From Ardenticatenaceae bacterium (GTDB lineage: Bacteria > Chloroflexota > Anaerolineae > Promineifilales > Promineifilaceae): a DNA stretch of 64,000 bases. Below are positions 54,103 through 62,592 of this stretch, piece by piece. The position numbers were made by a program, and so were the translations under genes. The notes under the pieces were generated by a model that made no database searches, was not told where the DNA came from, and saw only the letters and a program-made list of their open reading frames with translations. Within the stretch, counting starts at the first letter, position 1, and each line of letters opens with the position of its first letter. Where the stretch lies: the NCBI GenBank assembly GCA_020634245.1, contig JACKCC010000014.1, positions 186,001-250,000 of the forward strand. Direction: 5' to 3'.

Positions 54103-55005
54103 ATGGCTACAGAACGCGAACTCAATAAGCGAATCAAAAGTATCGGCAATATCTCGCAGGTAACGGGGGCGTTAGCGGCCGTTTCCGCATCCAAAGCCAG
54201 CAAATCACAGCGCCAGGTAGAAGCCACTCGTGCATATGCCGGAAAAGCATTCGAAATTCTCAACAACCTGGCTTCCCAACCGGGTGTTGGCTCTTCCGGT
54301 CATCCGCTCTTGACCGTCCGTGATGAAATCAAAACAGCCTATCTGGTCTTGATTACCAGCGATCGCGGCCTGGCCGGAGCTTACAATAGCAATATTGTGT
54401 CTCGGGCAGAAGCATTTATCCGGGCAATGAATGTGCCGGTCAAGGTAATTACCGTCGGCCGCAAAGGGCGCGATTTGATGATACGCCGTGGTTATAATGT
54501 TATCGCGACTTTTGATGACATGCCCGACAGCCTGTCGATTTTAGACATCATGGCGATTGCCAAAATTGTCACTAACGATTACCTGGAAGGGAAAGCCGAT
54601 GAAGTTTTTGTCGCCTATACCGACTTTGTTAATCTAGTAACGCGAATTCCTCGGGTCAAGCAGCTTTTGCCGCTGAAACCCCTGGATTTTGAGGGTATGG
54701 CCGTGGCCGAGTATGTCAGCAGCGTTGACTTAAGCGGCGTTTCCGAGCGGGTTTACAGTTATGAACCGGAACCGGCAGCGCTGCTGGATACGGTTGTGCC
54801 CCGCTTTACTCAGCTTCAGCTTTATCAGGCGATGCTGGAAGCGCAGGCCAGTGAACACAGCGCTCGTATGGTGGCCATGAATAACGCCACTGATAATGCG
54901 GCGGAATTGATCGATATTTTGACTTTGGAACGAAACAAAGCGCGTCAAACAACAATCACCAGTGAAATTCTGGATATCGTTGGTGGCGCAGAAGCACTTG
55001 GATAG
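54103..55005 (+). CDS. atpG: ATP synthase F1 gamma subunit
   Basis: 300 residues. N-terminal helix RELNKRIKSIGNISQVTGAL; central GRKGRDLMIRRGYNVIA; C-terminal helix NAAELIDILTLERNKARQTT ending TSEILDIVGGAEALG. This central stalk couples rotation to catalysis. The ATG follows a tandem-repeat palindrome with no visible Shine-Dalgarno sequence. Confidence 0.95.
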   Translation: MATERELNKRIKSIGNISQVTGALAAVSASKASKSQRQVEATRAYAGKAFEILNNLASQPGVGSSGHPLLTVRDEIKTAYLVLITSDRGLAGAYNSNIVSRAEAFIRAMNVPVKVITVGRKGRDLMIRRGYNVIATFDDMPDSLSILDIMAIAKIVTNDYLEGKADEVFVAYTDFVNLVTRIPRVKQLLPLKPLDFEGMAVAEYVSSVDLSGVSERVYSYEPEPAALLDTVVPRFTQLQLYQAMLEAQASEHSARMVAMNNATDNAAELIDILTLERNKARQTTITSEILDIVGGAEALG

Positions 55006-55074
55006 AAAAAGGAAGAAGGCAGAGGGATGATAGCAGAATAATGTGTAAATTCTTCTTTCTGATTTTTGCTTTCA
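55006..55074. repeat. Tandem-repeat palindrome, agaaggc family
   Basis: GGAAGAAGGCAGAGGGATGA on the left and ATTCTTCTTTCTGATTTTTG on the right. It starts at the atpG stop and precedes the GGAGG of atpD. Confidence 0.65.
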
Positions 55075-55094
55075 TAATTTGATTTGGAGGAATT

Positions 55095-56489
55095 ATGGCT
55101 ACAGGTAAAGTGGTTGCCATTCGCGGTGTTGTCGTTGACGTACAATTCCCGGAAGGTGATGTCCCGGAAATTTATGAAGCATTGGAAATTGAACGGCCTA
55201 ACGGCCGTCTCGTGTTGGAAGTTCAGCAGCATTTAGGCGCCGGCCTGGTTAAGACGGTGGCCATGGACACGACGGATGGTCTGGCTCGTGGTGTGTCTGT
55301 GGAATCGACTGGTGCGCCGATTAAAGTGCCGGTTGGCCCGGTGACCCTGGGACGTATTTTTAACGTAATTGGCGAGGCAGTAGACGGCCGTCCCACGCCA
55401 AAATCTGAGACTTACTATCCTATCCACCGGCCTGCGCCCGACTTTCTCGATCAATCAACCAAAATCGAGACTTTTGAAACGGGAATGAAAGTCATTGATC
55501 TGATCACTCCCTTTATTAAAGGGGGTAAGACCGGTATTTACGGCGGTGCGGGTGTGGGTAAAACTGTGACCATCGCTGAACTGATCCGTTCTGTGGCCCA
55601 GGAACACGAAGGCGTATCTATCTTCGCCGGTGTGGGTGAGCGCACCCGTGAAGGAACCGACTTGTATTACGAAATGCAGGAATATGGCGTGCAGGATTCC
55701 GTGGCCATGGTCTTTGGCCAGATGAACGAGCCACCTGGTGTACGTTTGCGCGTGGCTCTGACCGGTCTTTCTATGGCTGAATATTTCCGTGATGAAGGGC
55801 GTGACGTGCTGTTGTTCATCGATAATATTTTCCGTTATGTACTGGCTGGTTCGGAAATGTCGGCGCTGTTGGGTCGTATGCCCAGTGCTGTGGGTTATCA
55901 GCCAACATTGGCCGCTGAAATGGGCGCTTTGCAAGAACGCATCACCTCCACTCGGAAAGGTTCTATCACCTCCATGCAGGCTATCTACGTGCCTGCCGAT
56001 GACTACTCCGACCCGGCTCCGGTGGCGACTTTTGCTCATCTGGATGCGACTATTACATTGGACCGTAGTGTCTTTGCCAAGGGCCTTTTCCCGGCCGTGG
56101 ATCCGCTGGCTTCCTCCAGCCGTGCGCTCCAGCCGGACATTGTTGGCGAAGAACATTACCGTACGGCCAGTGAGGTTAAGCAAGTTTTGCAGAAATATAA
56201 TGATTTGCAAGACATCATTGCCATTTTGGGTATTGATGAATTGAGTGAAGATGACAAACTTTTGGTAGCTCGCGCCCGTAAGATTGAGCGCTTCCTGGGC
56301 CAGCCGATGTTTGTGGCTGAGAAATTCCATGGCCTCAACGGCCAATATGTGCCCACGGCTGAGACCGTGCGCGGGTTCCGGGAAATTCTGGACGGCAAAC
56401 ATGATGATTTGCCGGAACAGGCTTTCTACATGGTCGGCACTATCGATCACGCAGTTGAGAAAGCGGCACGCCTGCGGGCAGAGGCGTAA
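55095..56489 (+). CDS. atpD: ATP synthase F1 beta subunit
   Basis: 464 residues. Walker A IYGGAGVGKTVTIAELIR; GVGERTREGTDLYYEM; MVFGQMNEPPGVRLRVALTG; DELSEDDKLLVARARKIERF. The catalytic-site Glu and Arg are kept. The conserved stretch around the Walker B Asp reads FIDNIFRYVLAGSEMSALLG, where most bacteria have [20 protein letters not shown], and TITLDRSVFAKGLFPAVDPL differs too, so it is a divergent beta. TTTGGAGGAATT precedes the ATG. Confidence 0.96.
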   Translation: MATGKVVAIRGVVVDVQFPEGDVPEIYEALEIERPNGRLVLEVQQHLGAGLVKTVAMDTTDGLARGVSVESTGAPIKVPVGPVTLGRIFNVIGEAVDGRPTPKSETYYPIHRPAPDFLDQSTKIETFETGMKVIDLITPFIKGGKTGIYGGAGVGKTVTIAELIRSVAQEHEGVSIFAGVGERTREGTDLYYEMQEYGVQDSVAMVFGQMNEPPGVRLRVALTGLSMAEYFRDEGRDVLLFIDNIFRYVLAGSEMSALLGRMPSAVGYQPTLAAEMGALQERITSTRKGSITSMQAIYVPADDYSDPAPVATFAHLDATITLDRSVFAKGLFPAVDPLASSSRALQPDIVGEEHYRTASEVKQVLQKYNDLQDIIAILGIDELSEDDKLLVARARKIERFLGQPMFVAEKFHGLNGQYVPTAETVRGFREILDGKHDDLPEQAFYMVGTIDHAVEKAARLRAEA

Positions 56490-56490
56490 T

Positions 56491-56555
56491 GAGTGTCAAG
56501 TGTCAAGTATCAAGTGTCAAGTAGTCTGTGGCACGTGATACATGACACATGACAC
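56491..56555. repeat. Tandem-repeat palindrome, gtgtcaag family
   Basis: AGTGTCAAGTGTCAAGTATC and then GTGATACATGACACATGACA. It starts at the atpD stop and ends just before atpC. Confidence 0.8.
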
Positions 56556-56572
56556 CTCTCATGGGGTTAGTT

Positions 56573-57022
56573 ATGCGTTGCGATATTGTGACACAAGAGC
56601 GATCTGTTTATAGCGGTGAAGTGCAGTATGTCAGTTTACCGGGGTCGGAAGGCCGTATGGGCATTTTGCCGAATCACTCGTCGATGTTGACGACGTTAGG
56701 GTTTGGCGAGGTCGTTGTCCGCAATAAGGATGGCGGCGAAGAGTATTTTGCCATTGGCGGTGGTTTTGCCGAAGTACAGCCGGACAAGGTGGTTGTGCTG
56801 GCCGATTCGGCGGAACAGGCGGATGAAATTGATATTGACCGGGCACAGAAAGCACGGGAGCGGGCCGAAAAATATATGGCCGAAGGTGTGCCTGAAGACC
56901 CGGAAAGGTATGCCCAGATTCGGGCTTCTTTGCAACGGGCTCAAATTCGGATTGATGTTGCCCGCCGCCGCCGCCGGAGAGCTGCCATGCCTACATTAGG
57001 TAGATCAGAGGATGAGGATTAG
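56573..57022 (+). CDS. atpC: ATP synthase F1 epsilon subunit
   Basis: 149 residues from ATG 56573. Beta-sandwich domain (RCDIVTQERSVYSGEVQYVS; GRMGILPNHSSMLTTLGFGE; GGFAEVQPDKVVVLADSAEQ), then a two-helix C-terminus that is Arg-rich (ARRRRRRAAMPTLG), longer than usual for epsilon, with an acidic end. Alternative ATG four codons upstream. The stop overlaps the mreB start (TAGTG). No delta subunit or F0 genes follow. Confidence 0.94.
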   Translation: MRCDIVTQERSVYSGEVQYVSLPGSEGRMGILPNHSSMLTTLGFGEVVVRNKDGGEEYFAIGGGFAEVQPDKVVVLADSAEQADEIDIDRAQKARERAEKYMAEGVPEDPERYAQIRASLQRAQIRIDVARRRRRRAAMPTLGRSEDED

Positions 57023-58038
57023 TGGCTATTTTTACGCCGTATATCGCCATTGATTTAGGCACTGTGAATGTGTTGGTGCACGATCAGGGGCGTGGTGTTG
57101 TGCTGCAAGAGCCATCGGTCGTGGCCATTAGTGAAGATGGGAATAAAACGACGATCGTTGAGGTTGGGCGGGCGGCAAAGGAAATGTACGGCCGTACCCC
57201 CGAACGTATCGAAGTGATGCGGCCGTTACGGGATGGCGTTATTGCCGACTACTTTGTGACCCAGGGCATGCTGGAATACTTTATCAGCAAGGTGACTGGG
57301 CGGCTGCGGCTGCGCAAGCCGGTTGTAATGATCAGCGTGCCTTACGGTGTAACCAGCGTAGAACGACGGGCTGTACGGGAAGCTGCATTAGCCGCCGGTG
57401 CCCGCGAAGTCCATCTCATTCCGGAACCGTTGGCTGCGGCGATTGGTGCTGGCCTGCCCATTGGTACGCCTACGGGCAACATGGTTGTTGATTTAGGCGG
57501 GGGTTCGACGGAAGCGGCCGTTGTCTCCATGAACGGCATTGTTTGTGCCGAATCGGTCCGCGTTGGCGGTGTTCATCTTGATGAAGCCATCATTGCCTAC
57601 ATCCGCCGTAAATACAATCTGGTTGTGGGCGAACCAACCGCTGAAGCCATCAAAATTAAAGTTGGTGCAGCGATGGAACTGGCCGATCCCTTGGAAATGC
57701 AGGTTCAGGGCCGTGATCAAGTTGCCGGACTTCCCAAAACGATCACCATACAAACCAGTGAAGTAACTGAAGCCATCGCCGAACCGTTATCGGCCATTGT
57801 CAACGTGATTCGGGCCGTACTGGCGAAAACGCCTCCGGAATTGTCGTCAGATATTATTGACCGGGGGATGGCGTTAAGCGGTGGCGGTGCTTTGCTGCGC
57901 GAAATCGACGCCATGATTACCAGGGAAACAGGTGTGCCTGCTTATGTGGCGGATAATCCAATGGCCTGTACTGCGTTGGGCGCGGGTAAAGCGTTGGCAG
58001 AATTGCCCATCTTGCTACGCAGTATTCCTGATCTGTAG
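57022..58038 (+). CDS. mreB: Cell-shape actin homologue MreB
   Basis: 338 residues, GTG start overlapping the atpC stop by one base. Actin fold: YIAIDLGTVNVLVHDQGRG (phosphate 1), NMVVDLGGGSTEAAVVSMNG (phosphate 2), MALSGGGALLREIDAMITRE (adenosine). Organises side-wall peptidoglycan synthesis in rod-shaped cells. Usually found before mreC-mreD; here it is the last gene of the F1 operon, and no mreC or mreD is adjacent. Confidence 0.94.
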   Translation: MAIFTPYIAIDLGTVNVLVHDQGRGVVLQEPSVVAISEDGNKTTIVEVGRAAKEMYGRTPERIEVMRPLRDGVIADYFVTQGMLEYFISKVTGRLRLRKPVVMISVPYGVTSVERRAVREAALAAGAREVHLIPEPLAAAIGAGLPIGTPTGNMVVDLGGGSTEAAVVSMNGIVCAESVRVGGVHLDEAIIAYIRRKYNLVVGEPTAEAIKIKVGAAMELADPLEMQVQGRDQVAGLPKTITIQTSEVTEAIAEPLSAIVNVIRAVLAKTPPELSSDIIDRGMALSGGGALLREIDAMITRETGVPAYVADNPMACTALGAGKALAELPILLRSIPDL

Positions 58039-58060
58039 AAAAAAAGATTGAGAAAGCCCA

Positions 58061-58092
58061 AAGCCTCTGCTTTATCTGGCAGAGGCTTTTTT
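58061..58092 (+). terminator. Intrinsic terminator of the atp-mreB operon
   Basis: AAGCCTCTGC, loop, GCAGAGGCTT and a T-run, directly after mreB and before the convergent rex gene. Confidence 0.92.
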
Positions 58093-58112
58093 GTTAATGG
58101 TTTTGAACTTTT

Positions 58113-58748
58113 CTATCGGGAATTGGGCGGTTGCAAATAGTAGGTCATTTGTTGCATCTGGACAACGGGATCGCTGTAACTGACGTGAACGTGGTTAGGA
58201 ACTTTCAGGTTGATAGGCGCATAGCTCAGGATGGATTCGACACCGGCTGTGACCAATCGATCGGTAATTTTTTGGGCAACATTGGCAGGCACAACGATAA
58301 TAGCGATTTTGGTATGATTTTGCTGAATTGTTTCTTCCAATTCATCGATTGACTGGACGGTCAAACCATTCATCTCGACGCCGATTTTGGCCGGGTCGTT
58401 GTCAAAAACCCAGGCGATGCGAAAGCCGCGATGTTGAAAGCCGTTATAATGGGCAATGGCGTGACCCAGGTAACCGGCACCAATTAAGGCGACGGGCCAT
58501 TCCTGAGTTAAATGCAGGATTTGTTGCAGCTGTTCGATGAGGTATTTAATGTGGTAGCCGGTTCCTTGCTTGCCGAATTCGCCAAAATGGGAGAGGTCTT
58601 TGCGGATTTGGGCAGAGCTGATGCCCAGTCGACGGCCCAGTTCGTGGGAGGAGGTCGTTAACTGTTTTTCTTCACGTGCCAATTGTCGCAGTTCTCGCAG
58701 GTAGATCGGCAATCTTCCAATTACGATGTCTGGGATTTCTGTCGTCAC
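58113..58748 (-). CDS. rex: Redox-sensing repressor Rex
   Basis: 211 residues. N-terminal winged helix with TSSHELGRRLGISSAQIRKD and LSHFGEFGKQGTGYHIKYLI, then the NAD(H)-binding fold VALIGAGYLGHAIAHY and FRIAWVFDNDPAKIGVEMNG. It senses the NADH/NAD+ ratio and represses fermentative and respiratory genes. Divergent from the ABC-adaptor gene; a palindrome TTCACAACTGTGAG (58782-58795) lies upstream but is not in the order of the classical Rex site. Confidence 0.96.
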   Translation of the reverse strand: MTTEIPDIVIGRLPIYLRELRQLAREEKQLTTSSHELGRRLGISSAQIRKDLSHFGEFGKQGTGYHIKYLIEQLQQILHLTQEWPVALIGAGYLGHAIAHYNGFQHRGFRIAWVFDNDPAKIGVEMNGLTVQSIDELEETIQQNHTKIAIIVVPANVAQKITDRLVTAGVESILSYAPINLKVPNHVHVSYSDPVVQMQQMTYYLQPPNSR

Positions 58749-58922
58749 GATCTTGTCCTTACCTATTTGTTAGTGGGGTATTTCACAACTGTGAGCATTT
58801 TAACATAAAATATAAGCTGGGCAAAAATGATGAAGTTCTTATACCCAAACAAATAGGGTTATCCTATAATTCATTTAGTTTACTAAAAAGGTGTGATTTT
58901 ACGGAAAAATAAAGGTGATAAT

Positions 58923-60476
58923 ATGCGACGAACAATTATCATTGTTGTTGTAGTCTTGATTTTGCTGGCGGCCGGGTTTTTCTTTGTGCGGCAGCGGCAG
59001 TTGACGGCACAAGAGACGGCCGTTGAGATTTTACGAGAGGCGACGGTGGAGAACGGCCGTATCACTGCCACCGTCAACGCAACAGGCTCCATCGAACCAG
59101 AAGCATTAGTCACCTTGACATTTCGCAGCACAGGCACAATCCGGCAGGTAAATGCAGAGCGGGGACAGAGCGTCCAGGCTGGGGATGTGTTGGCGACGTT
59201 AGATACAGAAGAATTGCAGCTAAGCGTACAACAGGCTGAAGATGCCTTGCGCATCCAGGAATTAACCCGCCAGCAGCGGCTAAATAACGAACTCAGCCCG
59301 GCAGCAATGGCTTCTGCCCAGGCGGATATTGATGCAGCGATGGCCCAACTGGAAGTTGCCCAGGCTAATCAAGCGGCAGCCGAAGCGGGTGTTTTGCAAG
59401 CCCAGGCGCAAAAAGCACAATTATTGGCTGGTGCAACAGCGGGCCAGATTGCAGCAGCCGAATCTCAGGTGGCAACGGCTCAGTTACAATATAAAAACGC
59501 CGAAGATGCCCATAATAGAACCCTGGAATGCTTTTCGTTTACGCTGCCGACCGGTGAAAAAGAAGAGAAATGTCCTGGATTAGGCGAACCGGAAGAACAG
59601 GCACGAGCCAATTTGGAAAACGCTTATGCTGCACTTAATGCTGCTGAAGCCCAATTGGCTGATGTGAAGGCGCCACCTCGTGCGGCCGATATTCAGGCTG
59701 TGGATGCAGCAATTGCCAGTGCTGAAGCCAATGTGTTGGCCGCTAAAGGCAATGTGGCGGCGGCTGAAGCCAATCTGTCCCGTGCCCAGGCCGCTTTGGC
59801 CAGAATGCAGGAACCGCCGACCGATGATGAACTGGCTATACTGGATGCCCAAATTGCCAGTGCCCAGACAAATTTGGCCGTTGCCCAACTGCGACTGGAA
59901 CAGTCGATGATTGTGGCTCCAATTGATGGAACCGTAGCCAACGTGCTGATTAATGCCGGCGAGCAAGCTTCGCCGGGTGCGCCGGCCATCAGTGTCGTGA
60001 ATGAAGATGCCTTCCACATCAATGTTAACGTGGATGAAATTGATATTGATCAGATTAGCATAGGGCAAAATGTGGAGGTTACGTTGGATGCTCTACAGGA
60101 TGCCGTATTGACGGGTACAATTGCTGAAATTTCGCCCACTTCAGCCAGTGCCGGCGGTGTGGTGACGTATCTGGTAACGATCAATATAGTTGCCGATGAG
60201 GGGGTGACACTGCGGCCGGGTATGAGCGCCAACGCCTCAATTGTGGTGCAAGAGATTGATAATGTTTTGATTGTGCCGAACTGGGCAGTGCGTCTTGATC
60301 GGGAAACGGGCAATGCCTATGTACTGCAAAAGCTGGCCGATGGTACTACGGCGGAAGTGGTTGTGGAGACGGGCCTGCGTAATGAACAATTTAGTGAGGT
60401 TTTGAGCGGTTTGCAGGCCGGTGATGTGGTTGTGGTGACGACGGAACGGGAAGCATTTAGCTTCTTTGGGAATTAG
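58923..60476 (+). CDS. MacA/HlyD-type periplasmic adaptor of an ABC exporter
   Basis: 517 residues from ATG 58923 (AAGGTGAT upstream). N-terminal membrane segment (about 4-25), split lipoyl-like domain (LVTLTFRSTGTIRQVNAERG, and AGDVLATLDTEELQLSVQQA), an unusually long coiled coil of repeated Ala/Gln-rich helices (about 100-340), then beta-barrel MIVAPIDGTVANVLINAGEQ and membrane-proximal end. Together with the ATPase and permeases downstream, it forms an export or lipoprotein/lipid-handling system. No TolC-like gene is visible. Confidence 0.9.
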   Translation: MRRTIIIVVVVLILLAAGFFFVRQRQLTAQETAVEILREATVENGRITATVNATGSIEPEALVTLTFRSTGTIRQVNAERGQSVQAGDVLATLDTEELQLSVQQAEDALRIQELTRQQRLNNELSPAAMASAQADIDAAMAQLEVAQANQAAAEAGVLQAQAQKAQLLAGATAGQIAAAESQVATAQLQYKNAEDAHNRTLECFSFTLPTGEKEEKCPGLGEPEEQARANLENAYAALNAAEAQLADVKAPPRAADIQAVDAAIASAEANVLAAKGNVAAAEANLSRAQAALARMQEPPTDDELAILDAQIASAQTNLAVAQLRLEQSMIVAPIDGTVANVLINAGEQASPGAPAISVVNEDAFHINVNVDEIDIDQISIGQNVEVTLDALQDAVLTGTIAEISPTSASAGGVVTYLVTINIVADEGVTLRPGMSANASIVVQEIDNVLIVPNWAVRLDRETGNAYVLQKLADGTTAEVVVETGLRNEQFSEVLSGLQAGDVVVVTTEREAFSFFGN

Positions 60477-60500
60477 TCGGTAGTTGCTGAGGCATAAGGT

Positions 60501-61256
60501 ATGACAGATTCTAGTAACGGCCGTAAACCGGTCATCACCATCCGCGACATGACCAAGATATACCAGATGGGCGAACATCAGGTACGTGCCCTCAACGGTG
60601 TCTCCCTGGACATTTACGAAGGCGACTTCGTTTCCATCATGGGGCCGTCCGGATCGGGCAAATCAACGTTGATGAACATGCTGGGCGCGTTAGATCAGCC
60701 CAGCAGCGGCACCTACCTGCTGGACGGCACGGATGTTAGCCATTTGAGCGACAACGATCTGGCCGACATCCGCAATCGTAAAATTGGGTTTGTGTTTCAA
60801 AATTTCAACCTGCTCTCGCGCACGCCAGCTTTGCAGCAGGTAGAACTGCCGCTGATTTATTCCGGCAAAAACCAGCGCCACCAGTTAGCCAAAGCGGCGT
60901 TGGAACGGGTGGGACTGGGCGACCGGATTGACCACAAGCCCAGTGAACTGTCTGGCGGCCAGCAGCAGCGGGTGGCCATCGCCCGCGCCCTGGTTAATGA
61001 ACCGGCCATCATCCTTGCCGACGAGCCGACGGGCAACCTGGATAGCAAATCAGGCACGGAAGTGATGCAGCTTTTCCAGGCGTTGAATAACGAGCAGGGG
61101 ATCACAATTATTTTTGTGACGCATGATCCCTGGATTGCCCGCCATACGCGCCGGGTTGTTACCCTGGCTGACGGCAAAATTGTGCGGGATGAATTCATTG
61201 ACAAGCCGTTGGTGGCCGGGGAAAGTAAACGGCCGTCGGACACTGCCCTCTTCTAA
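60501..61256 (+). CDS. ABC transporter ATPase, MacB/LolD type
   Basis: 251 residues. Walker A MGPSGSGKSTLMNMLGALDQ, Q-loop FVFQNFNLLSRTPALQQVE, signature SGGQQQRVAIARALVNEPA, Walker B IILADEPTGNLDSKSG, H-loop IIFVTHDPWIARHTRRVVTL. Stand-alone ATPase partner of the FtsX-type permeases that begin three bases downstream. Confidence 0.96.
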   Translation: MTDSSNGRKPVITIRDMTKIYQMGEHQVRALNGVSLDIYEGDFVSIMGPSGSGKSTLMNMLGALDQPSSGTYLLDGTDVSHLSDNDLADIRNRKIGFVFQNFNLLSRTPALQQVELPLIYSGKNQRHQLAKAALERVGLGDRIDHKPSELSGGQQQRVAIARALVNEPAIILADEPTGNLDSKSGTEVMQLFQALNNEQGITIIFVTHDPWIARHTRRVVTLADGKIVRDEFIDKPLVAGESKRPSDTALF

Positions 61257-61258
61257 TC

Positions 61259-62503
61259 ATGAACTTGACTGAAAACTTTCGCATGGCGCTGGGTGCGCTG
61301 GTCGCCAATAAGCTGCGGGCGCTGCTGACGATGTTAGGCATTATCATCGGCGTGGCGGCGGTGATTACGCTGGTTTCGGTAGGGCGCGGCGTGGAAGGCG
61401 TGGTTTTGTCGGAATTTGAGGGGCTGGGCAATAACTTACTCTTTGTTTTTCCGGGGCAGGTTGGGCCGGATCAGCAAGGGCCGCTGCGCTCCGGCGGTGC
61501 GGGGCTGACGGACAAGGATGTGGCCGCCCTGGCGGATCCATTGCGTGTGCCCGATGTTTTGCGGCTTGTACCAATTTATGAACGACCGGCGATTGTGGTG
61601 AACGGCCGTCACGATGCCCGCACAACCATCACCGGCACTACCCCCGACTATGTCGATATCCGCCAGTTTTACCCTGTTGCTGGCAGCTTCTTTCAGGAGC
61701 AAGATATTCAGCAAACAGCACGTGTTGCTGTGCTGGGTCAGACTGCTTATGAAAACCTGTTTCCTGATGGCGGTTCACCTGTCGGTGAAACACTCCGCAT
61801 CAATAATGTCAACTTCCGCGTAATTGGTTTGATGGAAGAGAAAGGTGGCTCCGGTTTTAATGATCAGGACGACGTGATTTTCGTGCCCATCAGCACAGCG
61901 CAGCGCCGCCTGTTTCCCGCCCGGCGCGCCGACGGCCAACTGCGCGTCGATTACATCCTGGCCGAACTGGTTGATGAAACCCGGCAGGACGCGGCTATCA
62001 CCGAGATGACACTGGTGCTGCGCGAAATGCACAACATCAGCTTTGAAGATGAAGATGATTTTACCGTGTTAAGCCAGGAAGAATTGATTGGCGCATTGAG
62101 TCAGATCACCAGCGTTTTGACGGTTTTTCTGGGTGTTATTGCTGGTATTTCGTTGTTGGTGGGCGGCATTGGCATCATGAATATCATGCTGGTCTCGGTG
62201 ACGGAGCGAACGCGGGAGATTGGCCTGCGTAAAGCTGTTGGGGCCAAACAGCGGGATATTTTGTGGCAGTTTTTGATTGAGGCGATGGTCATGGCTCTGG
62301 TTGGCGGCGTGATTGGCCTCGGATTGGGGGCCGCCGGGTCGCTGATTATTTCCAATCTATCGGACAGTTTGCAGCCGACGCTGGCCTGGGATTCGGTGGC
62401 CTTGGCGATTGTGTTTTCGGCGGCCGTAGGCCTGTTTTTTGGCATTTTCCCTGCTTCCCGTGCGGCCCGGCTGAATCCGATTGATGCGTTGAGATACGAG
62501 TAG
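61259..62503 (+). CDS. FtsX/MacB-type ABC permease 1
   Basis: 414 residues. N-terminal membrane segment (KLRALLTMLGIIIGVAAVIT) followed by the MacB-PCD periplasmic domain and a C-terminal FtsX domain with three membrane segments, including the conserved cytoplasmic GGIGIMNIMLVSVTERTREI. Probably pairs with the second permease or with itself, driven by the ATPase upstream. Stop supplied just before a tandem-repeat palindrome. Confidence 0.94.
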   Translation: MNLTENFRMALGALVANKLRALLTMLGIIIGVAAVITLVSVGRGVEGVVLSEFEGLGNNLLFVFPGQVGPDQQGPLRSGGAGLTDKDVAALADPLRVPDVLRLVPIYERPAIVVNGRHDARTTITGTTPDYVDIRQFYPVAGSFFQEQDIQQTARVAVLGQTAYENLFPDGGSPVGETLRINNVNFRVIGLMEEKGGSGFNDQDDVIFVPISTAQRRLFPARRADGQLRVDYILAELVDETRQDAAITEMTLVLREMHNISFEDEDDFTVLSQEELIGALSQITSVLTVFLGVIAGISLLVGGIGIMNIMLVSVTERTREIGLRKAVGAKQRDILWQFLIEAMVMALVGGVIGLGLGAAGSLIISNLSDSLQPTLAWDSVALAIVFSAAVGLFFGIFPASRAARLNPIDALRYE

Positions 62504-62588
62504 TCAAATAGTCTGGTAGTCAAGTAGTCGAATAGTCAAAAGGCACTCGACTACACGACTACCGGACTACGTGACTACCAGACTATAC
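62501..62588. repeat. Tandem-repeat palindrome, tagtcaa family
   Basis: TAGTCAAATAGTCTGGTAGT and further copies, then CTCGACTACACGACTACCGG and CTACGTGACTACCAGACTA. It starts at the stop codon of permease 1 and ends four bases before permease 2. One of the clearest examples; same family as 63841. Confidence 0.9.
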
Positions 62589-62592
62589 GATT

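Noticed and set aside
55455..56450. 331-codon minus-strand open frame opposite atpD
   Set aside because: Antisense shadow of a highly conserved gene, with low-complexity translation and no start signal.
58782..58795. Rex operator upstream of rex
   Set aside because: TTCACAACTGTGAG is palindromic but in the opposite order to the known TTGTGAA...TTCACAA site; not claimed as an operator.
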